This document shows positions 35,057 to 49,200 of a stretch of DNA of 64,000 nt, in pieces (within the stretch, counting starts at the first letter, position 1; the number at the start of each line of letters is the position of its first letter). A model generated the notes under the pieces. That model did not search any database, had not been told where the DNA came from, and saw nothing but the letters and a program-made list of their open reading frames with translations. The DNA lies in the NCBI GenBank assembly GCA_948099385.1, contig CANUEZ040000020.1, forward strand, positions 8,464,501 to 8,528,500, given 5' to 3'. The stretch comes from Fasciola hepatica. Taxonomy: Eukaryota > Platyhelminthes > Trematoda > Plagiorchiida > Fasciolidae. The translations under genes and the position numbers were made by a program.

Positions 35057-38000
35057 CTATTGGTAGAAATAGGTGCGCACCGTTAATTACTTTTTATCTA
35101 TGAGAGCTCGTTTTATCATCTGTGAAGAAAAATAGACCATGATTTTCCTTCTGGTAATCAACTGTGATAAAGAAAGTAGGAGCGCCTGTTGCCACCAGTT
35201 GTCTTTGTTATTTATTTTTATAGTGACGTTGCTAATGAAGCTTTGCCAAGATTCAGATGGTTTCAGGATCCCTTGTCTGTTCTGATTGTAAACATGCGCT
35301 TTCGCCCAGTTCGTTACGATACCGACCTATTGGGACCATGTGCGGTCTGGTTATCCTGAATAGTGCAGTGGGCCTTCGAGGTTGCACTTATGCGCAAGTA
35401 TATACTAAAAACTGATGTTTTATGTGTCTGGTAATTATAATAAGGAAAAAATTATTCATTGGAGAAAAGTGCAAAATAATGCGTGAAATTAGGATCTCTT
35501 TGGGTGATAGTTTCATATTTCGGGCACGTTTTCCGGGTTCTAACTTCAAACAAAGCGTATCGATAAGACATTGTTTCGATAGATTCCATTTCAGCTTTAT
35601 TAATCGAGGATGGAGTCCAGTTTTTTTCTGTTTCTAAGTAAATGTCGTCTCTACAATTGTTCGTTCGCCTCAAGGTTTAGTAGGCATTTTGGTCTTTGAC
35701 GTTGGTCTGCATCGAATGATAGTGATATGTAGGCACAAAATCGTTCATTTTTGCGTACCAGGTCGCAGATCCCTTCCGAACTGAATTATTCTCAAGATTT
35801 ATGGAAGGGATCGAGCGACTGTATACCATTTTGAACAAACTTTATTATGTGGTTGGTCTCGGTCATTTCATGTTTGTCAAATCTGCTATCAGTATTACGC
35901 TTGCTGTAAATAGTAAAGCGTGAGTGAATCTTTTGACAAGGCATAGCAGGTAGCCAGGCTGAAATTCACTCGGGTTCCTCACATCCTATTTTTAACATGG
36001 CGCTGACCTTTCACAATGCATCTGTATCACTAAGGTAAGCCAAATTTTACTTTCGAACTCAGGTACACGCAATGTGTAGCGTTTGACTGTGTGGTGGCAA
36101 GTTAAAATGGGGCAGCAGTATACCGAATCTTTCGATGCAACCGTTGTCGATTTCAAGAGATTGTTACATTCCAACTTTCAGCGTTATCCTGGCTGATTTC
36201 AGGATTATGAACTAGGCAGTATTGTCTACTGGTTTGTGGCCACTGTGACAAATGTGTCGACAGTTCGGTTCAGCCGCCATTACAGCTGCGGCCGCGAATT
36301 CAACGGAAGTTACGGAACAGGTGATTACTGTTCAACTGAACACTTCTCCGAGTGTTATTGCCAGGTCTGTAAGATTCTACTCGAAACTGTCGTCCATGAA
36401 TAGGGTAACTTGTTCTAAAACATTCGTTCGCAGATGGTTGGCAAGTCACATAAAACATTCACGATCGGGATACCCCGATTTGTAGTTCATTTCGGTGCAA
36501 GCAGCCACTAACAGTGCTCTGGGTGTGTCAACCTTGGTTGCTATCTCAACGGGAACCTCCGTTAGGAATATGGAAAGAGTAAGAAGAGAACCAGAAGTCG
36601 CGGTATCATGTCGGTGATGAAAGTCTGCGAATATGAATGTCACCGGTCACGACAACTAGCCTGACTCTCCAATCCACTTAACGACTTAGTGGAGTGATCT
36701 GTTGGGCCCAACTCAGAAAGCCTAATTCGCCCCACATGGCCAAGTTCACTGGTGGGGCTTTTCATATCTTTGTTCCCTGTCGTGGACTGGGCACCCTCGC
36801 TCATCTTCCACCCAATACCATCCCCAGCAAACATTGAGTGCAGAAGAATTCTATTCGGGGATATGCGTAACGCATGTCCCAATCACCTCAGCCTGATGAG
36901 CTTTAGCATTTCATTTAATAATTTAGGTCGTGTACAAAATATCCTAAGGCTTACAACAACATTGTTGACACGGTGTTGTCATCAGATTCCAATAATGCTG
37001 CGAAGACTTAGGTAGTCGAATACGGATAATCTTCATATATCCTCCACCCTCAGTGGCTGTTTCCGAACTATACATAAGAATTGGCCTGACTGATGAATCG
37101 CACACTCGAATCTCGATAGGTGAGCGGATGTCATGTGGACGCCACAGTCGACAGAGATCAGAGGAAAGTCAAACCAGCCTTCTGTGTACGCGTGGACACT
37201 TCAACTGATGTCCGACTTCCGGATGAAATGCAGCTGCCTGGATAACAGAATTTGTTTACTCGGTCTATAGTCGCCTCAGATACCGAAGGGTTTTGTTGGT
37301 GTGCCAACCGACTTTTGCAACAGCATCTTGCACCTTGAAGGTGCATTATGCATTCCGAAAATTGTTATGCAGTTATTGAAGCTGTTCAGAAAATCGTACA
37401 GCTCAGCTGGATCTTCTTTTAGATGGACTGTTTGAAGATCCAGGTAACTGGTCGCTTGTCGAACTAAGGTGCTCGGTGCTTCTGAGTCATTGTCTAATGT
37501 TACACCTAACTCCGTTCGTTATTTGAGTAGCTGACCTGTTTCAGCGGGCAACGTTGTTGCCAATTTATCCAATGAGTTTATCGTTTTTGCTTATCAGATC
37601 TTATGGTGATTGCTCTCGATGCGGATTTCTTGTTGTCGAAAATCTGTATTTCACCAGAGGCGAATGTGACTTACTTATGGAATGCCTCGAAAACGGACGA
37701 GGGTGCCACCATGATGGGACCATCAGGAAGATAAAAGTTCCCCTCTCGGACGGTGTGGAGGAATTTCCTGGTCGACCGGGCTTGTCCGATCGGGCGTGAG
37801 GAGAGGTAGACAAACTGGTAACCGTTGAGAGCGATTCGATCATACAGACGAACGACATTAGAATGAATCCAGTCATAACCCACTAGGGGCATCAGCTGAC
37901 CAAGCCAATCGGATCTGAACGGTATGCGAAAATAGGTGATAAAGATCAATTCATGAAACCCGTCACGCGACTGATGCCGTGCGTATGCCGGGAATAAAAA

Positions 38001-41000
38001 CCAAGCTCTGTTCCGAGAGGGAAGCTGATTTAGTGGCATATTTTGTTATTCAGCACCAAATGATCCTTGAATGTGGCATTCACTTTTGTCAACCAATGGT
38101 TTCCAAACAACCAAGTAAAACGAGTCGCGTGCTTGAATCTCAGTCGTCCAACTTCCATTTGAACTGTAGATACTGTATTTTTGCACACAAAGTAACAGAC
38201 TGTAACCGGGCTAGTTAATTTTGGTTTTTCGTCATGGTTCTCTCACATTTGGAAACGTCGACACGTGAGTTCCAAGCGAATGAGCTGAATACCGCATGAC
38301 GAGTTTATAACTCATGGTATGGAATTTTCGTTGGCGTAATTCATCTTGGTCTGTTTGCGTGATGTGCGCCCAGACTGAACAGCTATTAGCATAAGCGACT
38401 ATCGAAAATCGGTATTGACAGCCGGATCTCATGGAATCTTATTTGGTTACCGTTATTATAGTCTGGTTTTGACCAAAACTGTTTGCCCAAGGTTAGCTGA
38501 ATAATTAATGCAGTCATAAACACCGAATTGTCTTCAGTCAAAACTGGCATTTAACTATCTGCGTTTTTAAAATACACCAGAAACAGTCACGATTTTAATA
38601 TGTACGATTGCAGCTGTCTACTCAAATCACGAGCTATCAGTTAACGTATTCTGCTGGCTCACTAACCTGGTTATGGTTCCATCAATGTCGGATATGACCA
38701 GCTTCGTTGAGAAGTCCCACAAATAGATAAAACACGCACACTGACATGTTCCTTGCAGCTTGGTTATCACAGAGAAAACAGCCTCGTTGACTCCAGGTCG
38801 AAGATTTAGGTCCCGCTATATAAACAAGCCGGAATAAATGAAGTGAAGCACAGGCATGTTTGTTTTTGGGGTCGTAGAATATAATGGGTTTCAGTTTCAC
38901 TTTTTAATCACCGACTTCACACCGTAGCACTTTGGTCTTGGCTGCTTCTTTACAGTATCGCCAACTTGTACATAGAGTAAATCGAAGCATCGGGAATAAA
39001 TAAATGGTAGAGAGGTATACAAAGGAAAAAACGCGGAACGGGAGAAAGTGTTGGAGTGCAAATGTGCTATTAACTGAAACACTTGTTGCCTAGTATTTCC
39101 GACCGTTTGGTGGGTTGATAATGTTTATCCCAACCTAGAAGATAGGCACGACCAAAACCCGTGGTTAAAGCTTTTAAGCCTATCTGCCTTGTCATGGACG
39201 GGTCGCCTCGACCTATCTTCTGACCACTACCCAGTCCTACATCGGCATTTATTACATTAGAAAGTCTAAGATGGAATCCGAACACGGTTGTAATGCTGTT
39301 CAAATTATGTAGAAAAGCTTGCAAACCACTGAAAATGGAAGGGCAAGAAGGAGCATTACTGAAGAACGTCGTCTTTCGTGGCGACTTTGGCTGTTGAATG
39401 TAATAGATAAATTGTTTTAGTTATCCATTCTACAAGAGGCATTGCCGGAGAACTGTTTGATCAACTGAGTCCGATGACGTAATAGGTTATGGTGTACGCA
39501 ATAGATAAACACTACATTTTGGTATGGGCCCTCGGATGTAATACAAACATAACCGGACGTAACACTGTTAACCTTATACTGAATTGTATGTTTTGTGAGT
39601 GACGTGGAAATGCTTGCAGAATGTTCAAGTTAAAATGTTGCGTTTCAAAATGTATCGTTTTTGCCACAAAACTGCTTCGTTCTCTGAAAATTTGTTACGT
39701 CTAATGCTGCATTCCACCATACTTGAGGTGAGTAGAAATCGCTAACTTAGTTTGAATTATTTTCATCCTTTTATTCGCTGGTTGTCTACGCTGCAAGTGG
39801 GAAGCACCTAATTGTACCTTCTATCTCCCGTTACTTACCAGTTGGTCAGACATGAGAATCAATGTGCCTTGTGCAGACAGTCGCCGTTCTTGTCTGGTTG
39901 ATCGCTTGCGATTGAGTTTCATTTGCGGTCGACCACTTCCACCTTCATCCGAATAGTAACCAGCCTCTTCAGGCGTGATGGAAAGACTTTTCAACTCCGG
40001 TGTCATTGCTCCCGTGTGCAATTCGGTTATATGTAACAGCGGCTCCAAAGGTTGCGACTGTGGCTGCAATGGTCGCCTGAAAATCAAGCGCCGTGATTGT
40101 TTTTGAATTTACTCGCTTGAGTGGAGTGAGCGGGGAAAATGTACAACAATTGTTGATTTCTTTCCACTATCGGATGTACCATTTTCTTTGGAATAATGCT
40201 CAGATATAGAAATTGGGCGAAATGCCAACAAATCTGGCAGCATCAGTATCAATCTATTCTTTTCCTTCTGAGTGGGAGACCTTGGAAAAAATCTCATTCA
40301 TCTTTCCGAATTAACCATTTGAACCAATCCGAACCGAGCTCTTACGAGAAGCATCTTTATATTCGATTCTGATGCATACGTTTACGAAAATCCTAATCAC
40401 GTTTTGCTCAATGCTTTATCATGAAACAAACAAAACTGAACTCTCTGCGTTACGGTTTATGGGTGCATTCACATCATCACCCCTAAGGATTTACCAATCC
40501 ATCAGGTGATCGTCCTTTTCGTCCTCGGAAGTCACACTCGGAGGGCTCCAGATAGGCAAGTCCACAGGAGGGAGTAGATAGGTAATCATTTCTCTTGGGG
40601 TATTCCACTTATCCTCGGCGGAAATGTCCAGGTTTTCCAGAGGTTTGGTAATGGGCACCGGGACGTCTGATAAAATGTTCACAGTGGGTCTACATTTGAG
40701 AAGCTGTTGTTTTTCTTGCTGGACAGCATCGGGGTGTGGAAATAAACGAATTTTTATAGTTAGTAACAACCGATGGATGAAATCCACTGAGTGCAGTTTA
40801 GTTTTGTTGCGCAACGTAATGAACGTACACCAGGGCAAAGCGTGTTTCTTCATTCTGATTACCTCCGACTGATTGTCAGACAGCTCTAAGGTTGAGTATG
40901 TGCAGAATTACGTTCGTGTTAAAATTTCCGTGAGAGAATGAAAAATAGAAACAGGTCACGAAACTGTTTCTTTGCTAAGAATAGTCATCACAGTGAAAGT

Positions 41001-44000
41001 CAGTCTAGTCCCAAGACGACATGAAAGAATTCTGAAGTTTATACGTTATCCGGTAGGTTATCAAACTGCGAGGCGTCGACGTTGTATGGTCTCGTTAGTA
41101 GCTGACAGTAACTACTCTGATTGCCACTCAGGTTCCTAATGAGAAATTATTGATCATCGGAGTCGACCATCGGGTTTTAGGTGAAACAATTTACATGCCC
41201 ATAGCTAGTGATGAAACGACCCGTTGATATGAAGCAAAGCATTAGGAACCAGACCGGATTGTTTTAAGGTGATCTTTTTGGACTCACAGTCCGAACTGCT
41301 TCATTTTGGTTTCATTTTGTACTCTACTAATAGACAATAGCAAGAACTCTCAATAAGAACGGAGCAGACGTAATTCCACTGATTTTCAGTGATGATTAGT
41401 TCATTTTAAGACGATTTAAATGTTTTTCGCAATCGATTACTTTTTACACTTTCCATTAAGGCTGATGAGTCTCGCCAAACATTTCCTCAGAGTGAAACAG
41501 TCCTACGGTTTATCATGAAAATGCCACCGATGAATAATAATCAGATTCCGTAGAACCTGTGTTTAACAAACCCAATAGTTTTTCAAAACAAAGCGACAGA
41601 TCTTCCGAGAAAGATTTGATTTACCTCGGCCAAGTCTGAGAGTAGATAAGCGGCACAGTGCTGCCAAGACATCCAACGACCGGACCACCAAAATACCAAC
41701 AACTCGCTCTCGTCCAGTTCGTTCCCGACACTGACGATATTTGACGAACTGAGACCGAAAATGTCGTATTTACACTCCGCATCATCTTGATTAGGAATGT
41801 GTACTGAACAATGCAGAGTCCCATCAGAATCGGGAGCAATTTGTTTCGTCTGTGGCCGCAGTCGATAAGCATAAAAATTATCGGGCCAGTGTTCTTTGTC
41901 GGACAAGTAGTCTAAAAGGAGACTGAAACGGATAATTGAATGCGATGTGTTATATCTCCGACTGTACGTGTAAATGTGTGCGCTTTCAAATCACAAACGT
42001 TGACTGTTGTTACGTGAACTCGTTAAAATACTGAATTTCCTCTGCTATCCCTTAATTTTAACACAGAGCTGGAAAGTTCCCGGTACACTGGTCACAGAAG
42101 TAAACATTTTGAATGCCGGCTTTTGTTTGCCTCAGCTTGTGTAAACAACGATTACTAAAAGAATGCTTTTATGCTACTTACCAACACCGAAACAAAGGCC
42201 TGGGAGTTTTAAGCTATTTGTTAGAACAGGAAAAATGGCATTTCCGAATAACACACCCATTCATTCCTATTTCACTCAAAGCAGTTCACTCAGAAAAGAT
42301 GAGCCTGCGATCGCTCATTCGTGTTCTGCTAGAACAGTGCATATCATATGAAAGTACCGTTCGGGACATTTCATTGCGATTGGTTTTCATGGAACGAGAA
42401 CAATCAGTAGCTGTTTTATTTTTGTTCAGCAGTGTTTTTCGATAGGTTTTAAAAGTGATATTTCCACTTCTCTATTCTCTAACGAAACCATATCGGGCCA
42501 GAATGACTGAACACCCATCACGATGCAGAATATAAAACTTCACAACGAAACAATTTGTTATGAGCTAATTGTATCTGAATATGCGAAAAAGCAGGTGACA
42601 AGAATATGGGACTCCTCTCAGCTATGCTACAATACTGATTAAAATCGTGTGCAATCGCCATTCTGCTTGACGACCCCGATATTTATCGGCCTACATCTTA
42701 CAAAGCCCATGATTATGCTTACATCAATAATAACCCAGCCCTGCTTAAGGGTGGTTATTAGTTCACTCTTTAACTGGTAAACCAGGAAATCTTTGTATAC
42801 CTGACGATCAGTTATGCCCAATAAGTTCCCAAACGAGTTCGGGTCTGGTCTGCAGGCTGGCCACTACATGATCTTGGTCCGACGGAATGACAGTCAACAT
42901 TTTGTATTGTATGAGCAGTGGACAGAAACATTTTCGTGTTGGAATATGGTGTCATGCTCTAATCTGTTGATTACCAACGGGAGAAAAATTGTTCGAACGT
43001 ACGAATATACGCAATGGAATCTTGCATGTCCTCAAATGTCGCTAGTTCACTCAGGCCGTTGACCAAGGAGCCTCCTCAAACAATCACCAAGCTGCTGCCG
43101 TTTATCCTTTGACATAAACTTCTTTCTTTTCAGGTATCATAACAGTTATAATCCCAAGCATCTGGTCCACTCAAAATAATATTTTCGTCATCAAAATCGA
43201 GATTTTCTCATCTCTTATTCCTCGCTACATGTGTTTCAGCCCACAATAGACCTTCTTCCTTAAGCAACAGTGTAAGAGCAATATAGATTTTCATTTTTAT
43301 GTATTTCATCCACGGCACAGTCTTGAGGGTTCTTTTTAACATTTGTCTCCGAGCAGTGACTTAGATCAAAATCGACGTGGAGCATGTTACTAGAAGCTGG
43401 CCGAACTAATCTGCATTCGTATGATTTCGGTAGTTTTTTGGCACGACTCAGTCTTCTACTAGGCGCACATTACTCGGCACATTCCAGATACTGGACAACA
43501 AGAAATATGTTGAAGTTTGAAATAAGCACAGATGACTGTTCAACGGCAATAGTAGCCACAGTGAATTTTTCCACATCTATCCTACGTGGTTATCATACCC
43601 ATTTAACGTCTTTGGCGCAATTGGTGCCAAAAAGCTGACAATTGTCGATAAGATGCAAGTATTAATTTCATCACATTTTACACTTATCAAAAGCTACATG
43701 AATCTGGTCAGAGTAGGCACCGTTAAGTGGACAGTCCATAAGGTGGATGCAATACATTGAGACAGACCATTGCATTAGACTGTTTTTCTTGTGCCGGACT
43801 TCCACGATATCTATACAACCAGTGATCATAGGCAGGCAGGGAGAAACGATTACCATTCATGACAAGTGAGGCATTTGTATTCATATAACCTAATCATCAT
43901 ATTGCTACTATATTTTTTAATTCTCTTCCTAATTTGCCATACTGTTGATAACTTCCATTTCTCAATTAGGCTGCTGTTGAGCAGTAGCGACCAGAACAGC

Positions 44001-46179
44001 CACAATCCAATAACCGTTTTCGTTATTCCAATTTAACTAGATTCATTGAAGTCTTTCACATCCAGGAGACTAAAGTGAATATACGAGATTGAACCGCAAA
44101 CGGTCTAGTAGTAAATATTGTCCCAATGGATGACGTACTGCTGGTCTAATACTACAAAAGTTGATATTTTCTATGCAAGGCCATACTAAATTGACCAACA
44201 TGGCCCGTTCTTACGTAACGAACGATTTCATGTCAGTTTAACTACCACTAACAGTTCACTCGATTTGCGTACACAGCTATATCTGATCACTTAGGGATTA
44301 AAAAAGCACCTTCGAATGTATAATTTGCAAATTCCGGTGTCGTTCACCGATTTCTTGGGCTGACAGCGCCTCGCAATTTTTCTCGCGAGAATTTAGAAAA
44401 AGACAAAATTTAACTACTGCCATTACTTTCAGTAGCAGTATTAGAAATTCGAAGCTCCAGGACTGTAACCGTTCCCAAAGAACACAATGTGCATCGTTTC
44501 TTGATCTCTCGCACGGCCTGGAGATTTCATGGAAACTGAGTCTCATTCGATAGATCGCAGATATTTTGCCTTTCTCGAAATCGGTTGGATTGTTTCCATG
44601 TGATATTGTGCAGACGAAATTCTGTGTGAAATCTGTAGGGTGTGTGAGTGTCACCAACGCAAATGAAGGTCACCGGGAATGGGTAGACTACCAAGGTGCA
44701 TCACGTGTTCTGGTGCGCACGATTAGCGTGATTCTGGTTATCTTAGATTTTTCAGTTACCAAATCCATAAACCAAACCAACCAGCTTACTTCCAGGCTTA
44801 AAGGTCTGTCTGGTTCTGCGCAACTTTCACGGGGCAGAGCACCGGAATAGGGGGTTCTTAATTTTTGTCACCCTCATTTTTTACGTTTTCTACTCTCATT
44901 GGCACAAGGCGCCTAGTTTCGTTTCGAAATTAGGTATGCTGTATCGTACCATGCGTTTGGTTGTTCGGATCAAATATGATTTCGTTACAGATTACAGAAT
45001 CGGGAATATGCGGGAAAATGAAGGGGGTCTTACGCTTTTGTCACGCACCGAATGTAATCCTTGAGAAGTAAAGAATCCGCTATACTGCTATGAAAACATG
45101 TGAGCTATGTGTTGCGACGGAATTTCTTTTTGTTTGTAGTCCGTTGGATATTTATTTTATAACTTTATTCAAGATCTTCTCCAATCTCAACAGATATCAC
45201 ACTCCAATGTTGATCTAACATTCAAAAACCAACCGGTAGATTTTGGACTGCTTTTCCGAGAGCCCAAGTCGAGCTTAGTTTCTCTCAAGAATACTTCTTT
45301 GGTTTGGTTAATAGACAAGGAAGATCACATGAGTTCCGGCAGTCGCCGATTTTTAAGAGATGACTGAAGTGTAACGGCCTCCTCAGAAGTTGTGTAGCGT
45401 GATATAGTTAGTGACTGCGCCTTCGCGTATTTCTCTTCGGATAAAAGTAAATGCATGGAAACAACGATCTCCGCGTTTCCAGTTGAAATCGGGGGTGTTC
45501 AAGAAATTATCCGTAAGATACAAAATACTGTTCGTAACCATAGTCATTAGTGTAATTCTCCTCTGAATTGCTAACAAGAACAATGATAAATAGAACCGTT
45601 TCGGGCTAGAGTCAAAAGTAGGGAGTCATTTAAAATTAACTTTGCAAGTTGACTGCATGTCCAGTACCATTTATATGACGGATTACATAACCCTTTATAA
45701 AATAAGCATTGCTGTATTTATCGTTTACGAGATGCCCATAAAAGCAGAAAAATCCAGTATAGACATCCAAGTGTAACTTTGAACATACCTAAAAACCCAC
45801 TGAACGTGTTTTGGGTTTTCTTCGATGGTAGCGGAAGCTTCAGCAGGGGGATTTTCTGTGGATGGGGAATAAAGCCATGCATGTAGAGGACACAGTTTGG
45901 TGAACAAGTTCATTTCAGCGACTGGCATTCATGGCTTAAAACAAAATACGCTACGATAAGTCAAGGGATTGGAGCGGTTAGACAAATGAGAAGTGGTAGA
46001 GAGTGTTGGTAACAAGAAGGGAAGCAATTATAATCCAGGATTAAACAAAGACCGAATGTGGATTGCTTCACATGTATTATGGCAGTGCTTATCTGGTCTA
46101 CGGCCTTTTGCAGGGTGGTGGTTGTACGCCAATCTGTTTTCCCTAAACGTACTCAGTAGGGATAATCGGATGATTAAAT

Positions 46180-46236
<57 letters not shown>

Positions 46237-49200
46237 TAAATTACGTCACCCTGGCAAAACCGGTACCCAAAAATCCAGAAACGAACAGACAACAAACACA
46301 CCAAAACCGTGCGGAACCAGTCATCCCATTCACACACTCATTCACTCACGTTTGACAGCGAGTCCTAGTTTGGATCGAAACGTCATAATAAACGTTTACA
46401 ACTCAGTGTACGCCTTGACTTCTCTACGAAGTACGCAAACTAAGCTTCAGACATTCTCGCTTGTGAATCAGAAATTTGGACACAATGCTCTTAAGTGTGT
46501 GAGAAAATGGTAAAGCTATTCCAAGCGCTTTTGTGCTGTGCGTGAACAACTGCTTTTTCTCCACCAATGCTTACTGAACGATATACTTCCACGTAGCACT
46601 CACTGCAACCTGCCTGTGTTCAGAACGTGCGAGAAAGATAACCAAATCATATTGCTCATCGAGGGAAATGCACCTACGAAACCCAGCAGAACCGATCAGA
46701 GATGGAAGCTTCACAATTATTTGATGACAACTGGATGATAAGAATGAAAATGCCATCGAATTGACATCGAACGCAAACCGGCCTAAGGTCAAAGGAAGAC
46801 TAACAATAAAGTTCAGCACACTCAAACCAACAGAATGTGGACGCGCCAAACCAATCCACAACTTTTCAAAACACCAACTTTTCCCAACGGAAACATCTGG
46901 CTAATGCCAGACCAGCCAACTTCGCTGCCTCAGTCGAAGCCAGAATGATAAGATGCCCAGTGACAGAAGAAGTACGTCAACAGATACGGTCTAAGATCTA
47001 CTGACAACTTGCGCAACCTAGACGAGTATACAGTTTTCCTAACCAATGAAGTGAGGGCTGTAAAAACATTACAAAAAGGTCGAAAAATAGTCATTCTCCC
47101 CGCAGACAAAGGCAATGCAATCGCAATACTAGACGCCTCGCATTATAAAGAAAAGCTGAAAACGTTACTCTGTGACGAGGAAATCTACCAACCAATCACA
47201 AGAAATTCGATCAAAAAACTAGCAAAGAAAATTTCCATAGCATTACCCACACTCAAAAAAGCGAGATCATGGACGATTTATACAAACGTGTGAAACCCAC
47301 AGAGGGTCCAGCTCCACGACTCCACGGACTTCCTAAGGTTCGCGAACCGCAGGTACCACTACAGCGTCCACTACAGCCCCGAACTATCAACTAGTCAAAT
47401 ACCTTTTCCACCTCTTGCGTCCGACTCTGCCAAAAGACCGCTACGACACAAAAAGCTCCATCGCTTTTCTGAACTAATTAAGAAACTTCAAAATGAAAAT
47501 AGATGAAACGATGGTTTCCTTTGATGTGACATCACTGTTCACGAACATCCCAAGGAAGATGGCCTTAGATAGAATCCGAGGCCTGATGGATACCGATTAC
47601 AGTATACAAGAGAGAACGATTTTGTCAACAACGGATCGAATGGGTCCGGTAGATCTCTGTCTGGGAACCTATTTCCAGTTCAATGGAAAAACACAAACAA
47701 ATACAAGGCACACCGATGGGGTCACCGCTTTCAGGCCTGCTAGCAGACACAGCCATGAAGCAATGTGAAGCCAAGGTATTCAGAACAATCAGACCTCGTT
47801 TGTGGATCAGATACGTGGGTGACACATTTGCGGTAGTAGAAAAGTCTCAACTAGATCGATTTCATCAACATCTGAACACGCTCGTACCCGTAATAAAATA
47901 CACAAAGGAAGAAGAATGCGAGGCAAAACGGCCGTTTCTCAACATTCTGATCATGAGGCAAACAAACGGAAACCTAGAAACAACGGTCTATCTGAAACCA
48001 ACGACAACCGACCGCATACTGAATTTCCAGAGTAATCACCCAACGTGCCACTTAAAGGGCTGTGTGCGCACCCTATTCCACCGGGCCGACACACAATGCA
48101 GCGCACCCGAACTTCGAAAAAATAACTGGTCAGACTTTCCAAGTTGGTCGTGGCAAACGGTTACTCAAAGAGCTTCGTAAACTCCTATGCTCCAGGTAAC
48201 AAAATTAGCCAGAAGAAAGGCAGCCCAGAAAACATAGTCGTGCTACCATACATACAAGGAGCTTCAGAGGCCGTGGATCACATGCCAAGACCGTTGGGCA
48301 CCAAAGTTGCCCACAAACCCGTCAGCACCCTGCGAACCACCCTATCCAACAGAAAAGACAGTGTGGACCAGCACGACCAATCAGGAGTGGGTTACGCTAT
48401 CCCATGCCGAGGGTGTGATAAGGAATTCATAGGTGAGACAGGCAAACAACTACACACTCGCCTACACGAACACAAACTAGCATTACGACGCGCCTACCCA
48501 CACTCAGATATTTTACCCGCTGCGCACAGATAGGTCACTAGGCCAAAATAGATAGCGTAGGGATGGTCACCCGAGCAAAGAAGAAGGGGGAGCGGCTGAT
48601 CCTCGGTCAACTCGTTCAATCGAAGTTGATAAACATTACGTCACCCTGGCAAAACCGGTACCCAAAAGTCCAGAAACAGACAGACAGCCAACAAACTGAA
48701 AACGTGCGGAACCAGCCGTCCCATTCACACACTCAACCACTCACGTTTTCGTTTGATTGACTGTCCTTTTGGACTCCACGTTTCACGTACAGACCTCAGG
48801 TCATCCGACCAACCTGCACTCGGAAGCACCAGACTCGAGTTTCGCTCCTGTTAGAGCTCATCACTGTTGCATATCCTCCGCCACACCCAGGGTTTGAACC
48901 CGGGCCCTCCCATCTTGAAGGCGTGTGTGTTACCACTGCGCCACCCCGCTTCGGTTGGAGCTGATTCGAATCACCAAGTTAAGCTTGTACAGATGTCGAC
49001 CTCTATGACAGCCAGAAATGCCCGACAGCTTTCAAATGGAGACACGGTTCCGGACCTAGTTAACTCCAAGCGAATGCCTCCCACCGATCAGGTCTTCTCC
49101 ACAGGATGAGGGCAACAGACCCACATTTTTAAACCTGCTTCGCGTTTTTGGTACTCGAGTCTGGTGCTTCCGAGTGCAGGTTGGTCGGATGACCTGAGGT

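Noticed and set aside
41923..45788. Hidden lipin exon between exons 4 and 5
   Set aside because: Phase already matches across the intron and no conserved lipin wording was found; not excluded by transcript evidence.
48877..48950. Functional tRNA genes at 48877, 54320, 57999 and 59219
   Set aside because: A and B boxes are present, but acceptor or anticodon stems pair badly and the sequences sit in repeat contexts; treated as SINE heads or pseudogenes.
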